Source: Tieghemiomyces parasiticus (lineage: Eukaryota; Kickxellomycota; Dimargaritomycetes; Dimargaritales; Dimargaritaceae). Taken from it: a stretch of 64,000 nucleotides of DNA. The notes under the pieces were generated by a model. The model saw only the letters and a program-made list of their open reading frames with translations. It searched no databases and was not told where the DNA came from. Shown piece after piece: positions 55,768 through 64,000 of the stretch (position 1 is its first letter; every line of letters begins with the position of its first letter). Where the stretch lies: assembly GCA_027575765.1 (NCBI GenBank), contig JANBPT010000008.1:83304-147303 (forward strand). The letters are read 5' to 3'. The translations under genes were made by a program, and so were the position numbers.

Positions 55768-56718
55768 TCGCTCGTACTGGTCCGTTTGTAACCTATGCCC
55801 AATCCGTGGCCCGCCAAGCGCGGGCTATTGTCATGATTATTATTATTTTCACCCACTGTGGGTCATGTATGTATTGCCACTCATTATTCGGCCGTTTTTC
55901 ATTCGTTTTATCATCGTACTAAGCCGTTCTGGAAAAACTTAATATCCTTACATAGCCCTTTTAGAGAATGATAACTTTAGAATTGGTCCCGAAATGCAAA
56001 AGTTGACCAACCTGGCTCGCCAACAGAGCGATGGGTAGGAAAAGTAGGCAGCGATTGAAATTGGCCCACGTCTTGTCCTTCCGACGTGTGTCATGCCACC
56101 CGGGCAAACCGAGACGAGGCCCACCTATGCCCACACCTTAAGCCGGCATATGCATCGGTAGGCGCATTAGCGATTTTAGCTGCCATGGATAATTATACTT
56201 GCGCTTTTATGTATTAACTAGCACATTTATATATCATCATCGTTGGTTCCGACGGCTAAGCCATTTTTGATCCTTCACGTGTACAGATAAGCCGACATGT
56301 AAACATTGGGTGCCGTGTCATGTAACAGGGACGTGCAGCTCGAAAAAGGAAGCTGTGGCCCCCCTTAGTGGGTACTCCGCCTTAATTACCCCAAAGGTAA
56401 ACTATCCAATATAGGGCCGGTCGACCTTGCAGACTGTCCTTTTTAATATACCTTTACTCTTTTTTTTTTTCGTTGGGGCTCTCCCACCCTCACCACCTGC
56501 CCCACGCATGCACTCCCCCTTTGCTGCGTGCGGATTTTTGTTTCCTCCTTTCCCCCGCCATTTTTGATTCCCTTTCGCTTTCTGGCCATACCCGGCCGAC
56601 CAGTTCTCCTGGTCCTTCCCTACTATGAACCAAGTTTATTTCAACAAAATTGTCGTGCAGGCAATCAACGGGCAGCAGAGACCCGCTAGATAAATACTAA
56701 AGCTCCTATTCATCCGAT
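55768..56718. other. Convergent intergenic region, desaturase / Argonaute
   Basis: This 951 bp separates the 3' ends of the desaturase (plus) and Argonaute (minus). A T run at about 56459-56470 and AT-rich stretches fit terminators. No ORF is supported. Confidence 0.5.
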
Positions 56719-59277
56719 TTACATAAAGAACAGGGTGTCATGCAGACGCTGGGGAATCGGGCGGAAGGGCACAATGTCGCCAGGGCATTCTACGCCGCCG
56801 CCACCGCCGCTGAACTGGCTGGAGGTGTCATCGAACAGACTGTTTTCACGGTGGTAGCGGGCGCGCATGGCCAGAACGTCAGCCATGTAGGCCGGGGTGC
56901 ACAGCGATACGGAACGGGTGCAGCGCGGGAAGGTATAGCACAGGCGGTTGGTCAGCTCCTGGAGTCGGTCGGCCGAGAAGCCGTTCTCGTCCAGAAGTAC
57001 TGTGTAGTAGATGGGACGGGACGTTCCCTGGAGCCCGCTGTGGGCCTGCAGATAGAAATCAAACATGGCCGGGTTGGTGACGTGGGAATCCACAACGGTC
57101 CCGGCGCGGCAATTGCGCGAGCGTTCCTCGTCCTCACGTCGGACGGGGCGGAAGCGCACGTGGTGGCGTTTCTGGCAGGTGATGAAGGTAATGGGCGGGG
57201 CGTATTCGTCGCCAACGGCTGCACAGGCGCGGCGGATGGCGGCCACCTCGAACTCCAGGACGGTACGAAACTGTGAGTCCGATACACCGTCGCGGTAGAA
57301 TAGAATACGCTTGGGAAGGCGGTTGGTGTTGGCAAGGAAGGAGTCGAGCAGTTCGCCAAACATGACCTCCATGTTGGCGATAATCTCGGTATGGGAGGCC
57401 TGGTGGTCTACGCGGCTGGTGTAGCGAGCGTAGCTCGAGTCGATGGTGCCCACCAGGGCGGCGATGGAGTTTTGACCGTGGGCGCCAGGTTCCGGGTGGG
57501 TCACGTCTGCGCCCACCACCATGGTGGGTTCAGACGATAGGAACGGAATGTCTTCGCGTCGGAGCTGCGCATTGACGCCCCGGAGCTTGACGTTCAGCTT
57601 CAGTGCCACGTTGGCCATGTACTGAATTCCGCCGCGCTGCACCTTGCTCATTAGCATGCACTGGGTAGGTGCGCCCATATCTGTGTCCGAGAGGCGCTTG
57701 ATCTCGCCGTAGGTACTGGCGTCCGCGCTGGGGAGGATCACAAATACAACGTCCGGTTTGGACCCACAAGCCTGGGAGCCCTCCACCCAGGCTTCGCGCA
57801 GGCCCTGCTTAAACCCACCGCGGCCTGGGTAGAAGACGAGCTCAGGGCGATCCGGTTTGACGCGCATCCCAACCTGACTACAGGCGCGGAAGAGCTCATC
57901 CATGCCGCGCCGGACGGCCGCCATGGCGTTGGGATGGGGGCGATCGAGAACTAGAACGGCGTACGAGTTGAGCTCGGCAGGCTGGAGAAAGCGGCGGCCT
58001 CGCATATTCCAGGCACCATCGCGTGGCATGACGTTCTGGGACACGTCGCGCTGACTATAAACCACGGTGGGCGGGGCCAAGTTGCGGGCTGGGGTGACCA
58101 AGATACGCGGGTTGACGCGAATGCCGAAGGCCTTGAGGTAGGGGTTCTCAAAGTTGATCAGCTGTGGGGCGTTGTTGCGGATCCGGTCGAACCGCTCGGG
58201 GGGCTTGATGCACGTGAATTTGATCATCTCAGCGGTCTGGGTCGGAGACAGCTTGCGGGTATACCGGAATCCCGGGGCCACCGTGCACACCTCGAGTGGC
58301 AGCATTACACCACGCTTCACCTCGACGCAGGGTAGGTGCGGGTAGCGCAAGGAAATATTGAGGGTGCGGCGGAAGTAGTCAGCCACTGACACCTCCTGCT
58401 CGGTGCCATCGTCCTTTCGTAACTTGAAGAAGGTCCGGTCGGCAGGCTCGGGACTCAGATCGCGGATCTTGTAGCGACGGTCATCGCGGCGGTGCGGCAC
58501 GGTGATGGGCACGCCCTTGATGGCCTTCTTGAGCGAGCGGTAGTGGTGGCCGTGCGGCCCGAGTTGAAGCTCTTCGGGGCGGCGCAGGCCAAGGTACTGC
58601 GGTGCGCGGTCCAGTAGGTTGCCGGAAGCGTAAAACACACACGAGCTCACGTCCACATTGAGGAGGAGGCGACCCTTGACGGGACGTACCGATTGGAACA
58701 GTCCAGACCAGACCTCCATGCCACCCGATAGCGGGCGGGATCCGCTGGGCGTGTAGAACGAGTTTTTGGCACTCACATGCTGGCTGGCCGGGTAGTGGTG
58801 GAAAGCCAGATCCAGGGCCATCAGGCAAGGCAGTACTCGCTCCAGGTCCTGGTGCCGTCCGTCGGTGTAGTCGCGCAGCTCCTGCATATTGATCGTGGTG
58901 GCGAACTTGAGGGTAACCTGGAACGGCTTGGGGCCTTTACCAGGAGGCGCGGCCTGATGATGAGCATAGTCTTCCTCCAGGTACACGTCAAAGGGCTCGC
59001 CATCGTTGATGGTCAGGCGGGAGGGCGAGTAGACCTGGGCGCGGCCGTCGAACACCGCACGGGCATTGTTGAACAGAGTGGGTCCGTGGTACTTGTCCAC
59101 AGCACGGAAAATATCACGGTAGAGGGCCGAGGGCACCTTGCCGGCCACTTGGAAGTCGTATTGATACACCAGACCGGACAGGTAGTCGGTGACCTCGTAA
59201 AAGTTGGCCTCTACATCAATTTTGCGCCCGCTGGTTCCCACGTCCGGGCGCGGGGCAAATTGCACATTTGTAACCAT
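56719..59277 (-). CDS. AGO: Argonaute (RNA-induced silencing effector)
   Basis: Single-exon 852-residue Argonaute of the eukaryotic AGO clade. Domains in order: N (about 20-150), L1/DUF1785 with SFYTPSG-like spacing and GGMEVWSGLFQSVRP (about 155-215), PAZ (about 240-390, including YPHLPCVEV and LPLEVCTV), MID (about 430-590, TQCMLMSKVQRGG), PIWI (about 590-835). The catalytic tetrad reads D591 (GADVTHPE), E631 (TEIIANM, glutamate finger), D663 (YRDGVSDSQF) and D800 (PAYMADV). Spacing is nearly identical to human AGO2 D597/E637/D669/H807, but with Asp as the fourth residue, as in budding-yeast Ago. So it should be slicer-competent in principle. It loads siRNAs in quelling-type silencing. An Arg-rich loop follows CQKRHHVRF, and a Gly-rich insert lies before the C-terminal LFFM. 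No Dicer or RdRP lies in the window. Confidence 0.95.
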   Translation of the reverse strand: MVTNVQFAPRPDVGTSGRKIDVEANFYEVTDYLSGLVYQYDFQVAGKVPSALYRDIFRAVDKYHGPTLFNNARAVFDGRAQVYSPSRLTINDGEPFDVYLEEDYAHHQAAPPGKGPKPFQVTLKFATTINMQELRDYTDGRHQDLERVLPCLMALDLAFHHYPASQHVSAKNSFYTPSGSRPLSGGMEVWSGLFQSVRPVKGRLLLNVDVSSCVFYASGNLLDRAPQYLGLRRPEELQLGPHGHHYRSLKKAIKGVPITVPHRRDDRRYKIRDLSPEPADRTFFKLRKDDGTEQEVSVADYFRRTLNISLRYPHLPCVEVKRGVMLPLEVCTVAPGFRYTRKLSPTQTAEMIKFTCIKPPERFDRIRNNAPQLINFENPYLKAFGIRVNPRILVTPARNLAPPTVVYSQRDVSQNVMPRDGAWNMRGRRFLQPAELNSYAVLVLDRPHPNAMAAVRRGMDELFRACSQVGMRVKPDRPELVFYPGRGGFKQGLREAWVEGSQACGSKPDVVFVILPSADASTYGEIKRLSDTDMGAPTQCMLMSKVQRGGIQYMANVALKLNVKLRGVNAQLRREDIPFLSSEPTMVVGADVTHPEPGAHGQNSIAALVGTIDSSYARYTSRVDHQASHTEIIANMEVMFGELLDSFLANTNRLPKRILFYRDGVSDSQFRTVLEFEVAAIRRACAAVGDEYAPPITFITCQKRHHVRFRPVRREDEERSRNCRAGTVVDSHVTNPAMFDFYLQAHSGLQGTSRPIYYTVLLDENGFSADRLQELTNRLCYTFPRCTRSVSLCTPAYMADVLAMRARYHRENSLFDDTSSQFSGGGGGVECPGDIVPFRPIPQRLHDTLFFM

Positions 59278-62200
59278 AGGGATTGGGGAGAGGGTGGATA
59301 ACTATAAGGAATTCAAATGGGCGTGTTCCCAATAGATCGTCGGAGTGCGTGCAACTGGAATCGGGATGACACAAATAATATACGAAATCTCCGCCCGGCA
59401 AATACTACTATACGTGGATACGGCGAAGTAAACAGTCGCAAATATAGGAGTTGGGATAGGAGGAAGTGCGTTGGTGAGCGCCGTGCCAAAGTTTAGATAA
59501 GTCAATCATTTGGGCAAGGCATTCTGACCCGGTTTTATACCGCGCCGCTTCCGGAGCCTAGCGGTGAGGCCGGAGTCCACGTCACAGCGGGCTACAGGTG
59601 ATCGGGGTCCAATTTTTCTGCGCCTAGGGACAGCCCTGCGGATACCACGGTTGAAAAGAGGGAAACCAAAGCCAGGATCGATAACCGCCACCGTTTGAAC
59701 ACGCTGTCAACAGGCCGAAATGCGCAAGGTTTGCCGAGTTCCAATGCGCCTCCCAAAGCCCCCAAGATGTTAAGGTCCCAGGCCCATAAAACTTGCCGGC
59801 TTGGAAAGTGGAAGGGCGAGAAGATCCAGCTGGGCTGCCAGTCAGATCTACGGGCGAGTGAGGCACAGTTATGGGTTGCACCTGGGCTAATGACCAATGG
59901 GCGCATGGTGGAGAGGCGTAGAAGAACAAAGCTAGACGGCGGGGGAGGAAGGCGCCTCCCACCGGAACGGACCGTAGAAATCATGCTGTTGTGGCCAGAG
60001 TGTTAGACTACATTAACTTTCTCTCCTGCCCCCAGGCCTGCGATCACTGATGGCACGGTGGCGGCTGCCGCTTTGTGGGCGATAAAGGCACCGAATCATC
60101 GCGGCTGATGGGCTAGATAGGCGGAATATGCACACCTTGGTCTAGCTTTGTTGGGCGAAGAGTGTCTTTCAGCCGCTCTGTCCAATGTACTCATGGTTAC
60201 TATTCCATGCCAGGACCGCCGCAATTCAATTTACGGGCCAGAGCTACCGGTGCCACTCGCGTCTTCCGACTCCCAGCGTCTATTTTCCCTCCTGCGCCTG
60301 ACGCAGCTTACGTTAGTCCCCTTCCGTGCCGCCTCTATCAGATTGGATCTGCCGGTGGGTGGTCCAACCGCTAGCGTCTTTGGTAGCTCGCGCAACCCAC
60401 GAGCGAACCAGCCAAACTCTCGGCTGTTATCATTCCGAGTGTTTGACTCCATCCATGACCGTATCAATATACTGTGGCTAGATATGCGCCCCTGTTCTGT
60501 TTGAATCGCTATTTGTATAGTAATGGCATATATTCCGAAGAAATGCACATCAGAACAAGGTTCTAAGGGATATCTTACCATAATCTGAATACTGCCTGTG
60601 CGCCACTTTGATCCATGGAACCTACGGTATTCTAAATTGCGTCGTGCAGATGCAATGGTGGGCCAGGGCCTCCAGTTGGGAGGTGGGACACTGCAAGGTG
60701 AGCGGGTGGCCAGAATAGACGGTATAGATAATCGTTTCAAGGACAAGTCGGCGATGCTTGATGGAATGATAAAGTGCCAATCTCCTTAACTTCGGTACTG
60801 CGAGAGTAATACAATGGAATTGCTTGACAACTTACCACACCCCAGCCTATTCATAGGCTGCAACAGTTGCCAAATAGTGAGACACTGGGTACTGTCATGT
60901 GCTAATCGTCGAGTAAATTATACAATTCTAATTCGTCATAGACAGCGTCTCGCGATTTTTTTTTCAAGATAGCGCCCTGCCGCCACAAGGTGAGAGTTAA
61001 AATAGTAAAATTTCGATGCCTCGTTATTAATGTGGATAAAAATTATGTGCTTGGCAGGGAACCAGGGCTGTGGTTGGAATAATCACCACTTCATGACAGT
61101 GCAACCGGAAAGAGGCGGCTGCCTCCGTGGGAAAAAGGCCACCACCTTCCATGTTGATCACGAAGGTGGCGGCGCATCTGGAAGACACATAGGCGATCCC
61201 TAAAACTCGAATCCAACCCGCGGACGACCTGCACCCCATCCCAGGCAAAGAACGGTCCTGTGGTTGACCAACAACACGTACTTAAACTCCAACGACCCTT
61301 AACCGAGGTATTAAGATCGTGCTTGAAATAAATAAGCAATTTACTCTATAGTACACCCCTACTCATCCGTTACAACAGCCTCGGGACCAGCGACCTCTCG
61401 CCCGGATTATCAATATGATAACGATAAGCCGAGTTAATTGAGTTTCTGCCTTGCACCCTTTTAACGGTACCACAATCAGCCTTTCTTATGGTAGAATGCC
61501 TGCGCTGTATGCTCGCTTTTTTTATGTCTTACTTCTTTATTCTTTTGCTTACAACATTTCGCCCGATTGCTATTGTAACCGAGGCGCACCCCAGGACGCC
61601 CCCTTGTCCGAGAAAGCCGCCTCCCTTCAGAATCTGTCTTCCTGATAGAATACTCAAACTTCCATCACAAATGATTCTCATCCTTTGGGAAATAGGAAGG
61701 TGGCGGCCTTCCGACTTTGGAAGCGAACTCGACTCGATGTTGGATCCTCCTCATGGAGAAAGTTCCTAAACCAAGCACCTCAAGCCACACGTTCTGGTTT
61801 TGCGTCATCACTTGAATCACGCCTATTAAAAGATGGCGAATTTCCCAGAGTTGTGGATTTTTAAGTGTGTTGTGGTAATCCAGGACCCCAGGGGGTGGTT
61901 TATTGGAAGAATCGCAAGGTTAGATAAAGATAAGATAGAAACGCATGAGTAGAGTTTGTTTGGCTTATGTGATGCCGCTAAAGGGGGCTAGCGGGCGTGC
62001 AGATTGTAATGGGCTTTACTGAGGATGCAACAATATAAGCAATAACTGATAAGTGAGGATAGTGCAATAGTAAGGCGGGTACAAGGGGTAGAAGCTAGGT
62101 TAATAAAGCAAAGGCGTGGAGAAAATGATAGGTATAAGGGAAGGTGGTAGTATGGGTGCTACAAATGCTAAGTGATACAAGGTGTAGGTTAACAGACGGA

Positions 62201-62742
62201 GGAGGATCAAGGAAGAGGGCAGAGTCCTGAGGCAATATAAAGTATGAGGCCAGGTGGTTTGAGGTTGGTTAGTTGCCCGCTGAAGGTTGCAGGCCAAATT
62301 CAGCAGTCAGTGGCTTGGAGAGTTTGCCTATAGGTGCACTAGTTATGTAGCCCCGTTTATGGGTGTCATAGCTAATATAGCTGGGAGATGTGTGTGAGAT
62401 TGGATCCTGGTGGTGAGACACAAATGGTTTTGTGAGTCATTTTGTTTGGTCAATTGCCATTGCTAGGGGGTTGTGGTCATATCTGTATAGGGTTGTCATG
62501 GTTTTCAGATGCAGACATGTCTTGACTCTTAATGTAGCCTATTCCATGAGGCAGTCAACATAAGGTAACACCTTAGAGAAGCGTACCACTGTTGAGGTTT
62601 GATGAGTGTTGAAAATGGATGGTTTGATGTAGTAGGTGTCACCAGAGAGGACTTGTTGCACCTGTACCAGTCTAGCAAAACAAGTGCCTAGCTTACCATC
62701 TTTTGTGGTTCAGATCATTGCTTGGTCTCTGGGTAGGTACCA
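59278..62742. other. Long intergenic region right of Argonaute
   Basis: Almost 3.5 kb. The first 200 bp is the Argonaute promoter, with an AT-rich element (ATAATATACG near 59376) on the side of its start. At 61496 a 49-codon ORF with a hydrophobic N-terminus is too weak to call. From about 61850 onward the DNA becomes visibly poorer in G+C and purine-rich on the plus strand, leading into the retroelement remnant. No gene is supported. Confidence 0.4.
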
Positions 62743-63114
62743 TCAAACTTCCACTGGTTCAGCATTATCTTTGTGGTATACCAGTTCATAGGCTGCAGAT
62801 AGCTGCTCTTGAAGGTCATTTACATAGTCTGCAGTGGTCAGTGCAGCTTTGTTCAGTTGGGGAAGGAGTGCAATGTCTACTGGGAGTAGTGTATCTTGGC
62901 TGTACATAATGAAGAATGGGGCCACTCTAAGGGGGCATGAGTGTTTAATGCAGATTGCAAACAGGTGTAAGTGTAGGTATTTGTCCCAGTTGTCTGGGTC
63001 CTCTATGGAATGCTTACTTATAACATATCTGAGCATTACATTCAGCTGTTTGATGGCACCATTGGCCTGTGAGTGGTGTGCTGATATTAGGCCCAAGTCT
63101 AATACCATAACCAA
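62743..63114 (-). mobile_element. Decayed Ty3/gypsy integrase fragment
   Basis: A minus-strand reading frame of 123 codons matches the C-terminal half of a gypsy-type integrase core and its following domain. ISAHHSQANGAIKQLN corresponds to the usual ISAYHPQ.NGQ.ER.N block, with the catalytic-region Glu replaced (IKQ for the usual ER). Then come RVAPFFIMYSQD and LLPVDI, for the usual SPFE..YGR and PRLP.D. It is followed by a coiled segment (ADYVNDLQEQLSAAYELVYHKD). The upstream part in the same strand is full of stops around 63115-63240, and reverse transcriptase, RNase H and gag are missing. So this is a short relic with no coding potential for transposition. No long terminal repeats were seen. 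Confidence 0.72.
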
Positions 63115-63851
63115 AAGGCTACTCTACTATCACAGAATTTATGGTTCTGAAATAGTAGACTTGGACTTTACCTTGGGAGAATCTAATGTGGTGGTTCCCA
63201 ATCACCACACCAACTATCAGCTGAGCAGGCTGATAAAGTGACATGAATAAGAATGTCATTAACTAGCCACCAGAGCAGTGTAAGCATGTCTGGTGTCAAT
63301 GTATGTTAGATAAGGGGGTTTGAGTTACCCAAGCAACCCAGTGGTAAGTGGAATACCAAGAGGGGTGTATTGAGCAAAGGCAGAGGATAACACAAGGGCA
63401 GGGAGATGACCCATTCTTAGAGGTGGGGACTGGATCCTGGTCATCAGGCTGCTGGTCTACTGGAAAAGCTCCTGATGGTCATTAGAGGTGTCTGGGCAAG
63501 GGTTGTGACTCCATAAGGAAGGTCACCTCTGTCTCTAGTACTATGTGAGTGAAGTGGGGTTTTAGATAACCAAATGTTGTTACAGTAAATGTAGCATAGC
63601 ACTCCATGGGAGTAGAGTTGCTGAGGCCTTGGTGTGCCTAGTAAGCTTAGGTTGGTAAGGCAGAGTGCCAGACATGACAAACCTTGACAAAAAGAGAGTG
63701 GCAGGGAAGGTTGAGGAGACTTATTTGCATTGATAATATCCGGAAGATACAACATCTATGCCCTAATACTGAGGTATAATAGAAACAGGGCTGAAAACGC
63801 GTGATCTGATAACCTAAAACTGAAATAATTTTTTTTAAAAAGCAAAAGATA
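63115..63851. other. Low-G+C region between integrase relic and tRNA
   Basis: This 737 bp probably belongs to the same decayed element or its host flank; stops interrupt every frame. Composition is purine-rich on the plus strand. A poly-T then poly-A tract at about 63830-63842 supplies a Pol III-type T run for the neighbouring tRNA-like gene on the minus strand. Confidence 0.4.
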
Positions 63852-63924
63852 TGTAGGACCAGGGTATCGATCCCCATGCCTCTCGTATGCTAAACGAGCG
63901 CTCTACCATTTGAGCTAGACCCCT
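63852..63924 (-). tRNA. tRNA-Ala(AGC)-like gene, acceptor stem mispaired
   Basis: The minus strand folds as a 73-nt tRNA with standard arm lengths: acceptor AGGGGTC (1-7), TA, D stem GCTC/GAGC with an 8-nt loop, anticodon stem CTCGT/ACGAG around loop TTAGCAT (anticodon AGC, alanine), 5-nt variable loop, T stem TGGGG/CCCTG around ATCGATA, acceptor 3' GTCCTAC and discriminator A73. A and B boxes (TAGCTCAAATGG and GGGGATCGATACC) are intact, and TTTT lies 4 nt downstream. The G3-U70 pair that marks tRNA-Ala is kept. However, acceptor pairs 1-72 (A/C), 2-71 (G/A) and 6-67 (T/T) mispair, and two T-stem pairs are G-T wobbles. This suggests a pseudogene or a tRNA-derived SINE head rather than a working tRNA. 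Confidence 0.7.
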
Positions 63925-64000
63925 GTTGTGCACCGGACCTAAACTCGCCTCTTTTTCCCAACCTCTGATTCATCTACTACAGTTATCAGGTTCGAATGCC

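Noticed and set aside
58777..59301. 174-codon plus-strand ORF opposite the Argonaute N-terminus
   Set aside because: Shadow of the Argonaute coding frame.
61496..61645. 49-codon ORF with a hydrophobic N-terminus resembling a signal peptide
   Set aside because: T-rich DNA readily encodes hydrophobic stretches by chance. There is no promoter, no family and an overlapping alternative frame.
63985..64000. GGTTCGAATGCC, like a tRNA T-arm
   Set aside because: No A box, anticodon arm or acceptor stem is visible upstream, and the sequence ends at the window edge.
1..64000. CRISPR arrays, bacterial operons, phage or biosynthetic clusters
   Set aside because: No regularly spaced repeats were seen. 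Introns and eukaryotic families throughout show that this is fungal nuclear DNA, and no polyketide or peptide synthetase domains are present.

Overview
This window is nuclear DNA from a fungus. The genes have short spliceosomal introns (GTAAGT-type donors, YAG acceptors, mostly 90-375 nt), TATA boxes about 100-350 bp upstream of starts, and a Zn2Cys6 transcription factor with a fungal_trans domain. It also carries a sphingolipid delta-8 desaturase, an ARE-type sterol acyltransferase and a copper-only superoxide dismutase. Genes such as ITFG2, STK11IP, RHEB and CCNDBP1, which budding yeast mostly lacks, suggest an early-diverging (non-Dikarya) lineage. The sequence alone does not give the species, and the lineage is an inference.

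Layout. 1-3179 (-): an expanded ITFG2/KICSTOR orthologue that runs off the left edge. 3763-5991 (-): ABCG half-transporter. 8001-11411 (+): eight-exon OB-fold protein related to RPA1/MEIOB, convergent with a sterol/diacylglycerol O-acyltransferase at 11676-13352 (-). 15688-21933 (-): 2081-residue STK11IP orthologue. 23436-25950 (-): two-exon Zn2Cys6 factor. A gene-poor gap follows to 30093. 30094-31695 (+): FBXO9. 32058-33300 (+): CCNDBP1-like (GCIP). 35532-37046 (+): disordered orphan. 39447-40073 (+): secreted Cu-only SOD-like protein. 40827-41979 (-): four-exon tRNA 2'-phosphotransferase, divergent from RHEB at 42855-43836 (+). 44449-45516 (-) and 47550-48416 (+): two secreted orphans. 48417-54213 is nearly empty, with one tentative small Cys-rich ORF. 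54214-55767 (+): cytochrome b5-fused desaturase, convergent with an Argonaute at 56719-59277 (-). The right end is visibly poorer in G+C and holds a decayed Ty3/gypsy integrase fragment and a tRNA-Ala(AGC)-like gene with a damaged acceptor stem.

How the genes may work together. RHEB activates TORC1 directly. ITFG2 is a subunit of KICSTOR, which anchors GATOR1 to lysosomes. STK11IP is a lysosomal protein linked to mTORC1, and FBXO9 targets TORC1/PIKK assembly factors in mammals. Four members of one nutrient-signalling axis therefore lie within about 44 kb. There is no operon logic, so this may be chance. A second theme is lipid metabolism (sterol esterification, sphingolipid desaturation, ABCG export). 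A third is secretion (SOD and two orphans, each with a clear TATA box).

The largest coding region at the left edge and the spliced genes (OB-fold protein, Tpt1, RHEB, CCNDBP1-like, the Zn2Cys6 factor) were assembled by hand from splice sites and reading phase. Exon joins were checked for length divisible by three. No database search was possible.
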